This document shows positions 1-7,938 of a DNA stretch of 64,000 bases, piece after piece; position 1 is the first letter of the stretch, and each line of letters begins with the position of its first letter. Source of the stretch: Cryobacterium suzukii (lineage in GTDB: Bacteria > Actinomycetota > Actinomycetes > Actinomycetales > Microbacteriaceae); contig NZ_SOHJ01000002.1 in assembly GCF_004403185.1 (NCBI RefSeq), positions 248,001 to 312,000 of the forward strand, written 5' to 3'. The notes under the pieces are model-generated. The model had not been told where the DNA came from. It made no database searches and saw nothing but the letters and a program-made list of their open reading frames with translations. A program made the translations under genes and the position numbers.

Positions 1-374
1 TCGCTGGCCGGGGCTGGGCCAACCCGATCGGGGCGGTGCTCTCGACTGCTATGTGCCTGGCCCACCTCGGCGAGACCGACGCGGCTCGAGCCATTGAAGC
101 GGCCGCCGTGCACATTCTGGCCCAGTTGCCGGCGATGGCCGGACCCGCGATGGGGCTTTCGACCGAGGAATTAGGCCGCGAGATCGCGAGGCTTGTGCAG
201 AGCGGTGCGCCCGTGCCCGTCGTCCCCGGTCACTCCGTCATGGACGACCTTGCTGCACTGCGCCGAGCGGATGAACTCGCCGCACCTGCTGACGGCACCG
301 GATCACGGCCGGCGGCCTGTAACCTTGAACAGTCCCGCCCCCGTAGCTCAGTGGATAGAGCACCGGCCTTCTAA
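1..374 (+). CDS. C-terminal part of an isocitrate/isopropylmalate/tartrate dehydrogenase-family protein
   Basis: The reading frame is open from the left edge of the window and begins with GRGWANPIGAVLS followed by TAMCLAHLGE. This is the conserved C-terminal helix region of the NAD-dependent beta-decarboxylating dehydrogenases (LeuB, tartrate and isocitrate dehydrogenases). The family normally ends soon after a segment like STEELGREIARLV, which is present. Here the frame runs on for about 55 unfamiliar residues and stops only at a TAA inside the tRNA gene downstream. Either the tail was replaced or a nearer stop was lost. The 5' end lies outside the window, so the exact substrate cannot be told. 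Confidence 0.7.
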   Translation, partial: AGRGWANPIGAVLSTAMCLAHLGETDAARAIEAAAVHILAQLPAMAGPAMGLSTEELGREIARLVQSGAPVPVVPGHSVMDDLAALRRADELAAPADGTGSRPAACNLEQSRPRSSVDRAPAF

Positions 375-412
375 TCCGATTGTCGTAGGTTCGATTCCTA
401 CCGGGGGCACCA
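337..412 (+). tRNA. tRNA-Arg (anticodon TCT)
   Basis: A 76-nt cloverleaf can be drawn. The acceptor stem GCCCCCG pairs with CGGGGGC, the D arm contains TAGCTCAGTGGATAGAG, the anticodon loop is CTTCTAA with anticodon TCT, and the T arm contains GGTTCGATTCC. The 3' CCA is encoded after discriminator A. The gene overlaps the end of the upstream dehydrogenase frame by 38 nt on the same strand. It marks the edge of the accessory region, but I found no second copy of its 3' end in the window. Confidence 0.95.
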
Positions 413-860
413 CATAAACACCGGGATGCAAGGCAATCTGCCCCACGCTCGCAGTAGCCACTACAGCCAATACGTTAGCCATACCCTCCGAGCGACTGCA
501 GAACTCGGCGGGGAGCCGATCGGGCCGGCACCGACTCCAGTACAGATTTAAGCGGATGCCACCGCAAGCGTGAAACGTACCGGTATTGAATCCGCCAGTT
601 AGGGTAGCGCCGACGACGACTCCGGCAAGTGCCATTACCTGTGGGTCCATAGTCGGAACGATATCTCAATCGAAGGAGGTCGCACTGGGTTTCGCGCACG
701 GGTACAGACTGCCGGGGCTCAGGCGGCGAGTAGGCGCGTGTGCACCTTGCAGACCATCTTTCGGTGTCGGATGAGGCAGGCTAACCTACCCACAATCGGA
801 AACGTGACTTCACTCAACTGTCCCGCGTTGTTGTCGTCGTGATGTGGTGGGATTGGGTAT
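413..860. other. Non-coding or decayed stretch after tRNA-Arg
   Basis: No convincing gene is seen. On the minus strand, about 590-650, a frame starts MDPQVMALAGVVVGATLTGG, which resembles the N-terminal membrane helix of small phage or plasmid membrane proteins, but it becomes nonsense after about 25 residues. It may be a gene relic. The rest looks like degenerate sequence. Confidence 0.4.
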
Positions 861-1352
861 ATGTTGACTTGGATTGAAAAGGCCTACGCGCCGGAATTGA
901 TTCGCGCAGTGGGTGTCGTGGTGATGACGGCGGCATGGGTAGAGGATCTCGCCGGTGAACTCGTACAGCTCAGCGGTTACTTGAAAAGCGATGATCCGAA
1001 CAAGCCCGTCAAGGGCTGGGCGGCGACAGGTGAGCAACTGGCTGCGGCTTTGGAGAGTGTCGCTGGCGAGGAGTTAGCAAACCGCTTGCGGCGGGCCCAG
1101 GTCCTCCGGCACAAGGTAGTGCACGGCATCTTCCTCGATCTCGGCGGCCTTCCTGACGAACACTCTGGCTGGGCCTCTATAAAGCGGAACCTCTCGAAGA
1201 ACGACCCGCCCTCGGTGGAGTTCGCTACCTGGAAAACTGGGGGCTTGGACACGCTGATTCAGGAGTTTGCGGCGATTGAGGACATCCTTGACGACGAGAT
1301 TAGTTACGCCATGGGACTCAAGGAGCGCGCTACTCCAAAGGAGCGAAGCTAG
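861..1352 (+). CDS. Hypothetical protein with a HEPN-like RxxxxH motif
   Basis: This encodes 163 residues starting with ATG after an AT-richer leader. I do not recognise the family. The central segment RRAQVLRHKVVHGIF contains R-x4-H (RHKVVH) preceded by a helical stretch, as in HEPN-fold ribonucleases of toxin-antitoxin and abortive-infection systems. The protein has no signal peptide or membrane segment. It sits alone, about 1 kb upstream of a HEPN/TIR cassette, inside the island. The HEPN assignment is inferred from one motif and could be chance. Confidence 0.55.
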   Translation: MLTWIEKAYAPELIRAVGVVVMTAAWVEDLAGELVQLSGYLKSDDPNKPVKGWAATGEQLAAALESVAGEELANRLRRAQVLRHKVVHGIFLDLGGLPDEHSGWASIKRNLSKNDPPSVEFATWKTGGLDTLIQEFAAIEDILDDEISYAMGLKERATPKERS

Positions 1353-1591
1353 GACCCCAGTACGGTGCGGTTCCACCCAGTCAGAAGTTTCGTACTCCCC
1401 GTTCGCTTCGACTCTGCACAGTCTCTGTCGCGGCGCGGCAGCGCCCCGGCTGGCAGGGGTTGGGCGTGTCGGCATGGGCGGCTGTGAGCGCTCGCTGAGC
1501 GGCCAAATGGCCATCTGCCTGCCCGCACGGTACGCCAGCCAACCCAACGCGGCAGCGGGTCGCGGGGCGGTGCACCGCGACGGGCACGCCG

Positions 1592-1690
1592 TGGTCCGCT
1601 AACACCGTCGCGAAGGTGCAGAAGCGCCTCGGTGCCATCAACCGCGCCAAGGAAACCGAAGCGCCGCTCGCCACCTGACACGCGAACCAC
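1592..1690 (-). repeat. Dispersed repeat copy A, possible cold-shock-domain relic
   Basis: On the minus strand this reads SGGERRFGFLGAVDGTEALL then HLRDGVSGP. The RRFGFL and ALLHLRD elements recall the RNP-1 and RNP-2 motifs of cold-shock-type domains. A second copy occurs at about 2089-2165 and a shorter third copy (SGGERRFG) at about 4668-4715. At DNA level copies A and B share GCTAACACCGTCGC and GGTGCAGAAG. None has an intact gene around it. Confidence 0.45.
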
Positions 1691-1736
1691 CCGCCCAACG
1701 CACCTCGTAGGGGAGCAACCCGATGGCCTCTGCCGT

Positions 1737-2026
1737 ATGACGCTTTTTGGTGCACTGCTACTCTCCCTCACGCCCCTACTGGCCTTCTGGCCGTCCATTG
1801 GCAGCGTTGACGAGTTGGTCACCAGATTCGGGTTCTTCGGAATGGGTGTGGCACTCGTTGCGTTCGTCGGTCATACGTTGTCTTTGCCCGCTTTCCACGA
1901 GCACAAGATCGGACTCACGTCCTCGATTCGTGGGGTAGGACTCTCCGGTGGAACGCGTCGTTGACCGCGCTCCTGGGGCTGGTCTTCACCGTCCTCATCA
2001 TCCCGGGCGTCATTGCGGCAGCCTGA
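1737..2026 (+). pseudogene. Small membrane protein broken by a frameshift
   Basis: From an ATG at 1737 the frame encodes two hydrophobic helices (FGALLLSLTPLLAF and FFGMGVALVAFVGHTLSL), then ends at 1964. In the next frame the sequence continues without interruption as WNASLTALLGLVFTVLIIPG and stops at 2026, giving a third membrane helix. The most economical reading is one three-helix protein of about 95 residues with a one-base lesion near 1940-1960. The family is not recognised. Alternatively the 75-residue two-helix product is what is made. Confidence 0.5.
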
Positions 2027-2088
2027 CTCCTTGTCAACTTGTGCGGGGCGCAGCGCCAAGGGGTCTCACTACGGGGACCGCCGCGGTG

Positions 2089-2165
2089 TGGTCGGCTAAC
2101 ACCGTCGCCAGGGTGCAGAAGTGTGTCTCGAGCGTCGACCTCGCCAAGAAATCTGCGGTGAGCTG
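2089..2165 (-). repeat. Dispersed repeat copy B
   Basis: This stretch is similar to 1592-1652 on the same strand. On the minus strand it reads HRRFLGEVDARDTLLHPGDG, matching RRFGFLGAVDGTEALLHLRDG of copy A with one gap. The copies are about 500 nt apart and flank the small membrane-protein relic, consistent with an old duplication or two insertions of the same module. Confidence 0.45.
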
Positions 2166-2336
2166 CACCTAACAGATCAAGCACCCCATGTCCAAGTACA
2201 TCCCCGGCGCGGGCTTGGGCGTTCCAACACAGCCCGTGGACTTCCCGGCCTTTCGCGAGTTTCGTCTCGCCGTCCTGGACTGATGGACTCGATCTTGACG
2301 ATATGGTTCGATTACGCTGTTCAAAGGGGAAATCAC
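2166..2336. other. Upstream region of the TIR/HEPN cassette
   Basis: No gene is evident. The region carries the ribosome binding site AAAGGGGA (about 2322-2329) for the gene starting at 2337 and probably its promoter. No clear -35/-10 pair could be chosen. Confidence 0.4.
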
Positions 2337-3128
2337 ATGGTGCCAATCAAGACTTCGGTCGAGGACATTCAGAAGCTACTGGGTTATCTAAACAAGCAGG
2401 TCGGATGGGTCGAGAGCACGAAGGTTGAGAAGGCGCTCGGGTCCCAGGACGACCGCAAGTTGGGTGCGATGGTCGAGTTCGGCCTCATCGTCCGCGACGG
2501 CGGGAACCTTCGCGCGACAGACCGAGGTCGTCTCTTCAATACTGACCCGGGCGCAGCTCTGCGGGAAGTGATCAGCTCGGTAGAGCTCTACAGCGCGACT
2601 CTGGAGTGGGTCCACTATGGCAAGCGCGCCGAGGCGACTGCGGCCGAAGTCGGCCAGTACTGGGAATCGTCTCACTCGGACTCGCTCGGCGGGCTGAAAG
2701 GGTCCACTCTCAAGGACGGTGCCGTCACGTTTGGCCGCGTCATTGGGGGTGCAGGTCTTGGAACATTCCTCGTTGGCCGTAGCGGTAAGGAGACACGCAC
2801 GACGTTCGATCTCGCCGCGGTGGACTTGCTCGTGAACGGCGCTCCTCCCACCGAAGACGAAGCGACGCTGGACGTTGATGCAGTCGATACGCCCGAGACG
2901 CCGGCGACTCCCGAGCCTGCAATGCCCGTTGCACCCGTAACCATAGCCACGCAGAGCCTGCCCGTTCCCGCCGCGCCGCCAACGGTTACGGTCGCGACTA
3001 GTCCCAGCGTTCACATCAACGTCGAGATTCACATCGCTGCGGACGCGACGGCCGACACCGTCCGCGAGATCTTCAAGAACATGGCCCGGTACGTCCTCGA
3101 CAAGCACATTGCAGATGATGCTGCTTGA
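2337..3128 (+). CDS. Winged-helix/DUF5343-like protein, first gene of a HEPN-TIR cassette
   Basis: This encodes 263 residues. The ATG at 2337 is chosen for the AAAGGGGA ribosome site 8 nt upstream; the open frame extends further 5' without support. The first ~75 residues (STKVEKALGS, KLGAMVEFGLI, NLRATDRGRLF) look like a winged helix. A Pro/Thr/Val-rich linker follows at about 175-220. The C-terminal module SVHINVEIHIAADATADTVR and IFKNMARYVLDK resembles the end of DUF5343-type proteins, as far as I recall. The 3' end overlaps the HEPN gene. A sensor or regulatory role in defence is inference. Confidence 0.7.
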   Translation: MVPIKTSVEDIQKLLGYLNKQVGWVESTKVEKALGSQDDRKLGAMVEFGLIVRDGGNLRATDRGRLFNTDPGAALREVISSVELYSATLEWVHYGKRAEATAAEVGQYWESSHSDSLGGLKGSTLKDGAVTFGRVIGGAGLGTFLVGRSGKETRTTFDLAAVDLLVNGAPPTEDEATLDVDAVDTPETPATPEPAMPVAPVTIATQSLPVPAAPPTVTVATSPSVHINVEIHIAADATADTVREIFKNMARYVLDKHIADDAA

Positions 3129-3681
3129 GGATTGGGCACCCGACCTCGATCGGCTGAGGAAGTTCCAGCAGGCGTACAGACTCCCCGTTTCTGACATCGC
3201 TCACCAAGCACCCGCACAGGCCCTTCACTCGCTCCGCGACGCGGCGCGGCGCGCTCCAGCCAACTACCGGCAGTACCTGGAAGAGGCGATCAACTGCTAC
3301 GAGGCCAACGCGTATCGAGGCGCAGTTCTAATGGTTTGGGCCGCGACGATCGAGCATTTGTACTCGGTCATCGACGGGCATCAGTTGGGTTTCAAGCTGA
3401 TGCAGGCAGAGAACTTGAAGCGTTTCGAGAAGTCGAGCGGGTACCGGAGGATAAGCAAGAAGAACGATTTGTTGCATCTAAACGACGGCAACTTCATTCA
3501 GCTGTGCGAAGACGCGGGCGTATTCAATAAGAACGCGCGGAGCGTCCTGGACGATGCGTTGAAGACCCGTAATCGGTGTGGTCATCCGACTGGCTACACG
3601 GTGGGTCGCGAGGAAGTCGTGATTTTTATCGAACGGCTGATCAATAACGTCATAAGTGGCGCGATGATCGACTGGGACTGA
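3115..3681 (+). CDS. HEPN-domain protein (putative RNase or nucleotide-modifying effector)
   Basis: This encodes 188 residues from ATG 3115, which overlaps the upstream gene by 14 nt and suggests translational coupling; ATG 3118 is equally possible. The body is predicted all-helical. Residues ~152-158 read RNRCGHP, followed by TGYTVGREEVVIFIERLINN. This is the classic HEPN active-site motif R-N-x3-H and its trailing helix. HEPN proteins usually cleave RNA when activated and are common in abortive infection. The gene is followed after 24 nt by a TIR gene. The fold is well supported by the motif; target and trigger are unknown. Confidence 0.75.
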   Translation: MMLLEDWAPDLDRLRKFQQAYRLPVSDIAHQAPAQALHSLRDAARRAPANYRQYLEEAINCYEANAYRGAVLMVWAATIEHLYSVIDGHQLGFKLMQAENLKRFEKSSGYRRISKKNDLLHLNDGNFIQLCEDAGVFNKNARSVLDDALKTRNRCGHPTGYTVGREEVVIFIERLINNVISGAMIDWD

Positions 3682-3705
3682 AAATCGTGCCGATACGATC
3701 GTAGA

Positions 3706-4626
3706 GTGCCCCTCTCTCGCCGCGAACGTTTCAGCCTCAAGAGCCAGATAGTCGAAGTGCTCGATAACGACAAAGACTGGGACTACCGTCGAGTCAATTT
3801 GCTACTGATCGAGTACGGCTGCGAGCCACTCGGCGGATACAACAACGAAAACTTCGCCTTCGAGGACAGCATCAAGAATGCTGCCGATGCTGACCTGCTG
3901 GAGATCTTTTCCATCATCACGGGCGTCGAGCCCGCAGTGGCGCAGGGGCAGATTGAAGACGCAGAATCATCGATCTGGAGTAGTGGATACGTGCGAGTAT
4001 TTCTCTCTCACTCTGCCCATCACAAACAATTCATCGGACAGGTAGCCGACGAGCTAGCGGTGTCGGGGATCCATGCGTTCGTGGCGCACGACACGATGGA
4101 GTACGAGCAGCCCTGGCAGGACCAGATCGAGAGCGGCCTTCGGACCATGCAGGCGTTCGTTGCCCTCGTTCATCCCGAGTTCCTCACGAGCCCCTGGTGC
4201 CAGCAGGAAGTCGGCTGGGCGCTTGGACGCGGCGTTCCTAGATACGTGATCCGATACCCAGTTGATCCGGCGGGGTTCATCGGTCGCACCCAATGGCCGC
4301 AGGGGAACGACTTGAGCGCCCGCCAAGTGGCGGCCCTCATACTCGGTTGGGTTAGCAGGATCCCCGAATTCTCCGACCAGATCGTAGAGGGGCTTCTCGC
4401 CGCGCTGAGCGCTTCGCAAAACTACATCGATGCCGGGGCCACCGCTCGCCGCCTCGCGACGATAGACACATTGACCACTCACCAATGGACGAAACTCGCC
4501 GAGATATATCACTCCAATGATCAGGTCGGTCGTGCTGGTGTCGTCGGACAGGCCCTTACGCCGTATTACCGAAGCCACGGTCAGGCTTGGCCACCAGCTC
4601 AGCCCACCCAGCCCGATCCGTTCTAA
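3706..4626 (+). CDS. TIR-domain protein, putative NAD-consuming defence effector
   Basis: This encodes 306 residues from GTG 3706. The N-terminal ~90 residues are an unidentified helical adaptor. A TIR domain spans about 95-215, with VRVFLSHSAHHKQFIGQVAD at its start, then GIHAFVAHDTMEYEQPWQDQ and SPWCQQEVGWALGRG. The Glu in WCQQE (E168) is at the expected catalytic position for NAD hydrolysis. The C-terminal ~90 residues are helical and unassigned. Bacterial TIR proteins deplete NAD or make signalling nucleotides on phage infection. Placement directly behind a HEPN gene in a mobile island supports a defence role, which remains inference. Confidence 0.85.
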   Translation: MPLSRRERFSLKSQIVEVLDNDKDWDYRRVNLLLIEYGCEPLGGYNNENFAFEDSIKNAADADLLEIFSIITGVEPAVAQGQIEDAESSIWSSGYVRVFLSHSAHHKQFIGQVADELAVSGIHAFVAHDTMEYEQPWQDQIESGLRTMQAFVALVHPEFLTSPWCQQEVGWALGRGVPRYVIRYPVDPAGFIGRTQWPQGNDLSARQVAALILGWVSRIPEFSDQIVEGLLAALSASQNYIDAGATARRLATIDTLTTHQWTKLAEIYHSNDQVGRAGVVGQALTPYYRSHGQAWPPAQPTQPDPF

Positions 4627-4667
4627 GTCGGAGGGGATTCCTCAGACCCGTTGCTTGCGAGGGAAAA

Positions 4668-4715
4668 GCCGGTGTCTGCAAGGAACCGAAGCGGCGCTCG
4701 CCGCCTGATCTCGCC
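4668..4715 (-). repeat. Dispersed repeat copy C (short)
   Basis: On the minus strand this reads SGGERRFG and then diverges. At DNA level AAGGAACCGAAGCG and GCGCTCGCC match copy A near 1650-1670. It lies at the 3' edge of the recombinase relic. Confidence 0.4.
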
Positions 4716-4838
4716 CCTCCAGCGCACCTGTACCGTGTCCGGGTCGAACGACTTGCCGCTGCCGATGGGCAGGATGGTCACTGTGACCAGAGCGGTCAGC
4801 ACGGCACGCTTGCTGTCCATGCTGAGTGCGGCCCATAC
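4716..4838 (-). pseudogene. C-terminal relic of a large serine recombinase
   Basis: The minus-strand frame reads VWAALSMDSKRAVLTALVTV, then TILPIGSGK and FDPDTVQVRWR. This is the characteristic C-terminal tail of actinobacterial serine integrases (family pattern: RAVIDAL, VTVLPAGRG, FDPxTVxVxW). Nothing of the resolvase catalytic domain or zinc ribbon remains upstream, where the frame enters the CAACGG repeat. It is therefore a dead fragment, probably of the enzyme that once mobilised part of this island. Confidence 0.7.
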
Positions 4839-4882
4839 CTCGGCAGCGGCGCCACCCACCAATTCGGCAGGTAAGGCAGCCT

Positions 4883-4964
<82 letters not shown>

Positions 4965-5149
4965 GGCAGCCTGAGCGCGTCGTTATGGAGAAAGTCGGAG
5001 AGGCTGAGTATTTGAGGGTTTGGGGGCCGTCCAATTTTGCCTTCGGGGGCCGCTGGTATTGCCGGGGGCCGCTGGTATTGCCGGGGGCTGCCGGGCTGCC
5101 GGGCTGCCGCGCGGTCGGGGGCCAGTGACCCTCGACCAGCGCGACAGGT

Positions 5150-5902
5150 TTAGACCGCGACCAGGCTGGCGGTGTGTTCTCGCATGTTGTGGCCGCCGGT
5201 CTCGACCCAGATGGTGTTGTGCACGATGCGGTCCATGATCGCGTCTGGGTGGACCCCGGAACCGAGGCGCTGGTGCCAATCTCGTTGGGCGTATTGGGTG
5301 CAGAACACCGTTGACGCTTGGTCGTAGCGTCGCTCGAGGAGTTCCAAGAGCATGCTGCGGGTGCTCTCGTCGGGTTCGTCGAGGAGCCATTCATCGATCA
5401 CGAGGAGCGTGAACGCGGTGTACTTGTTCAGAAACTTTGTCGTCCCGGCGGGTTTATCGCGGGCCAGCTGCCAGGCCTCTTCGAGCTCCGGCATCCGAAT
5501 GTAGTGCGCCCGCACCCGGTGCAGGCACGCGGCCTTCGCTAACGCGCACCCCAGATACGACTTCCCCGACCCGGTGAAGCCCTGGAACACGACGTTCTGC
5601 TGCCGGTCGATGAACGAGCACGTGCCGAGTCTAGCGATCACAGACCGGTCAAGGCCGCGTTCCTCGACCAGGTCCAGCCGCCGCAGGTCAGCGTTCGGAT
5701 ATCGCAAGTTCGCCCGCCGAATTAGCCCCTCGACCTTGGTTTGGGTGAAGGAAGCATGGGCGTCATCGACGGCAAGTTTGATTTTTTCCTCGAACGCCAA
5801 GCCGAGGGTCAGGGTGTCGTCTTGGGCGTCGAACGCGTCCAGCAGGGTGGCCACGCCCATCTCACGGAGCTTGCGTTTGGTCTCGATATCGATCCGGCTC
5901 AT
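5150..5902 (-). CDS. istB: IS21-family helper ATPase IstB
   Basis: This encodes 250 residues, the normal length for IstB. It is an AAA+ ATPase related to DnaC that selects target DNA and activates the transposase. Walker A is GFTGSGKSYLGCALA at about 107-121 and Walker B is LLVIDEWLL at about 163-171; the later CTQYAQRDWHQRLG is typical of IstB. The start ATG overlaps the end of istA by 4 nt, giving coupled translation. The frame is intact, so the element could still be active. Confidence 0.93.
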   Translation of the reverse strand: MSRIDIETKRKLREMGVATLLDAFDAQDDTLTLGLAFEEKIKLAVDDAHASFTQTKVEGLIRRANLRYPNADLRRLDLVEERGLDRSVIARLGTCSFIDRQQNVVFQGFTGSGKSYLGCALAKAACLHRVRAHYIRMPELEEAWQLARDKPAGTTKFLNKYTAFTLLVIDEWLLDEPDESTRSMLLELLERRYDQASTVFCTQYAQRDWHQRLGSGVHPDAIMDRIVHNTIWVETGGHNMREHTASLVAV

Positions 5903-7467
5903 CGTGCGCCTCCGGCGTAGTAGTCGGCGCCGCGGACATATCCGCCAGATTCAGGTTCGGTCGGTTCGAAGCGCGGGATCCTGCGGGTGCTTGCTTTGTC
6001 TTGTCCGGTCTCTAGGATCGGCCGCAAGTGCGCATATCGGGGTGACCGGACACGGCCTTCGAGGGCGATCTGGCACGCTTTTTCAACTCTCTCGCTGGAG
6101 TAGCGGCGGCTCAGCCGCAGCGCTGCCAGAGCGGCATCGAAGCCCTGCTCCTCCACGGGCACCGCCTCGAAGATCCTGTTGACCACGGTCACCATGTTCG
6201 GGCCGATGCGCGTCGCCCAGGCCCGGATCCTGACGGCGTCCCACTCGCGATACTTCTCGCCCTGAGGTTGGTCGGCATCGTTGGTCCGGTATTCGTTGAT
6301 GACATGCTCCGGGAACAAGAGATGGCTGGTGAGGCGCTCGTGATTGCGATAAATCTCCAGTACTTGGGTGGTGATGCGCAGATCGACGCCCTGCCCGATG
6401 TGCGCGTAGGGGGCGGAGTAGAAATTCTTCTCCCAGACCACATGCCCGTTCTTTTGAACCCGGCGCCCCATGACCCACCTGCTGATCTCGTAGGGAGCCG
6501 ACGGCAGCGGCCGCAGCAGTGCCTTCTCCTTGGCTTGGAACACGCTGAGTCGGGAGCCAGCGCGTTTCTGGAACGGTTCCCGGTTATAGGCATCCATGCG
6601 CTCCCGGATCGCGACCCGCAACTCGGAGAGGGTTCCGAAGCTTCGATTGCGCAGGCCAGCGATCACCCAGGTGGCCACGTGAGAGACCGTGTTCTCGACG
6701 CTGGCTTTGTCCTTCGGGCGACGAATTCTGCCAGGGAGCACCGCCGCTGAGTAATGCGCAGCGAGCTCCCGGTAAGCGTCGTTCAACACGATCTCGCCCT
6801 CGCGCGGGTGCTTGATCACCCCGGTCTTGAGGTTGTCGGGCACGATCCGGGGAACCGATCCGCCGAACCACTCAAACATCCCCACATTGGCCAGCAGCCA
6901 GGTGTCTTGGCGCATATCCAGAGCCGGCTCGACGAACGCATACCTCGAAAACGGCAGACACGCCACGAACAAATACACCCGAGACGTCTCTCCCATCACC
7001 GGGTCGATGAGCTGCATCGTCGGCCCCGACCAGTCGACTTCGATCGTCTGCCCAGCCTTATGACCGACCCGGGACGCCGCTCCCGTGATAAACGTATGCG
7101 CTGCATATGCCTTACAAAATCGGTCGTAACCCATCGACGGCTGCTTCTTCACAGCGCACCCGTTGACGTACTCGCCATGGAGCAGCTTCAGCGTCACCCC
7201 GACCTTGGCGAGCTCTTTGTGCACCCCTTCCCAGTCGGCCTGCACGAATACACTTTCATGCTCGCCGCGACCCGGGAACAGCAACGCATACACCTCAGCA
7301 TCGCTGCGGCCAACGTGACCGTCACGGCCGACGCCGGCCTTGTCGGCGGCGTCAAACACCGCCAGCACACTCTTGCGCGACAGGCCCTCCGCGAGTGCGA
7401 TCGCGCGCCCGGTCATGCCCTCGGCGCGGAGTTCGAGCACTCGTTTCGCTTTGATCCTTCGTACCAT
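5899..7467 (-). CDS. istA: IS21-family transposase IstA
   Basis: This encodes 522 residues. The N-terminal helix-turn-helix (MTGRAIALAEGLSRKSVLAV) binds the terminal repeats. The DDE-type integrase core shows EVDWSGPTMQLIDP, VPDNLKTGVIKHP and DKASVENTV carrying the acidic triad, followed by the C-terminal beta-barrel region. ATG at 7467 lies just inside the right end, and the gene is immediately followed by istB with a 4-nt overlap. The frame is intact with no lesions. Confidence 0.93.
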   Translation of the reverse strand: MVRRIKAKRVLELRAEGMTGRAIALAEGLSRKSVLAVFDAADKAGVGRDGHVGRSDAEVYALLFPGRGEHESVFVQADWEGVHKELAKVGVTLKLLHGEYVNGCAVKKQPSMGYDRFCKAYAAHTFITGAASRVGHKAGQTIEVDWSGPTMQLIDPVMGETSRVYLFVACLPFSRYAFVEPALDMRQDTWLLANVGMFEWFGGSVPRIVPDNLKTGVIKHPREGEIVLNDAYRELAAHYSAAVLPGRIRRPKDKASVENTVSHVATWVIAGLRNRSFGTLSELRVAIRERMDAYNREPFQKRAGSRLSVFQAKEKALLRPLPSAPYEISRWVMGRRVQKNGHVVWEKNFYSAPYAHIGQGVDLRITTQVLEIYRNHERLTSHLLFPEHVINEYRTNDADQPQGEKYREWDAVRIRAWATRIGPNMVTVVNRIFEAVPVEEQGFDAALAALRLSRRYSSERVEKACQIALEGRVRSPRYAHLRPILETGQDKASTRRIPRFEPTEPESGGYVRGADYYAGGAR

Positions 7468-7630
7468 TGCTAATTACTCCTTCCGCTGCGCGCCAATACA
7501 CGCAGCGGAAGGAGCTAAGCAGATGGCCCCTAACGGAAATATTCGACGGCCCCCGAAGACGCTACGCACCGCTTGGGTCAGTGGCCCCGAAGGTCAATAG
7601 CGCTGGCCCCCAGGAGAGCGAATATTCAAC

Positions 7631-7938
7631 ATGGGCGAAATACAACCTGGGCAACGCGAAGGTTTCAGATCAAACCGCTCGGGCTGGGTGAGTGCATCCA
7701 TGGTCGTCCTCGGCGCTGTGGCAGCCGTCATCGGACTCGTTCTCCTTTTGGTGCCGAGCGGCCAAGCGAGCTTCGGATGGTTCGCCTACGCGCCGCTGAG
7801 CAATACGACATTCTTCCCGCCCTTCGTGCAGCTCTCGCCCCACAGCCAGATCGGGAGCGCCCGATCCTGGGAATGCGGGCACCTAACATTTGCCGCTGCT
7901 TCGCCGCAAGGGGAACGGCTATCGGACATGTCAAAGCG
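7631..7938 (+). pseudogene. Small actinobacterial membrane protein, 3' end decayed
   Basis: From GTG/ATG codons near 7688-7700 the frame reads MVVLGAVAAVIGLVLLLVPS then ASFGWFAYAPLSN and FFPPFVQLSP. This resembles a two-helix membrane protein family common in Microbacteriaceae and Micrococcaceae. After SPHSQIG the sequence loses its hydrophobic second helix and becomes unrelated, indicating a frameshift or deletion near 7850. The piece abuts the right end of the IS21 element, so insertion or later deletion probably broke it. Confidence 0.5.

Larger units (their letters stand above)
5005..7628 (-). mobile_element. IS21-family insertion sequence (istA-istB), complete
   Basis: The ends are imperfect inverted repeats: left TGAGTATTTGAGGGTTTGGG and, on the other strand at the right end, TGAATATTCGCTCTCCTGGG, both continuing into GGGGCC and CCTTCGGGG. 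Further GGGGGCC boxes follow inside each end (about 5045, 5064 and 5083 on the left; four GGCCCC boxes at about 7524-7608 on the right), as expected for the multiple transposase-binding sites of IS21 elements. The element is about 2.6 kb. No flanking target duplication is visible (GAGAGGC versus ACATGGG), so the exact ends or later rearrangement remain uncertain. Confidence 0.85.

Noticed and set aside
193..417. Plus-strand ORF ending VAQWIEHRPSNPIVVGSIPT
   Set aside because: This is the well-known artificial peptide obtained by translating a tRNA gene; it is tRNA-Arg read in one frame.
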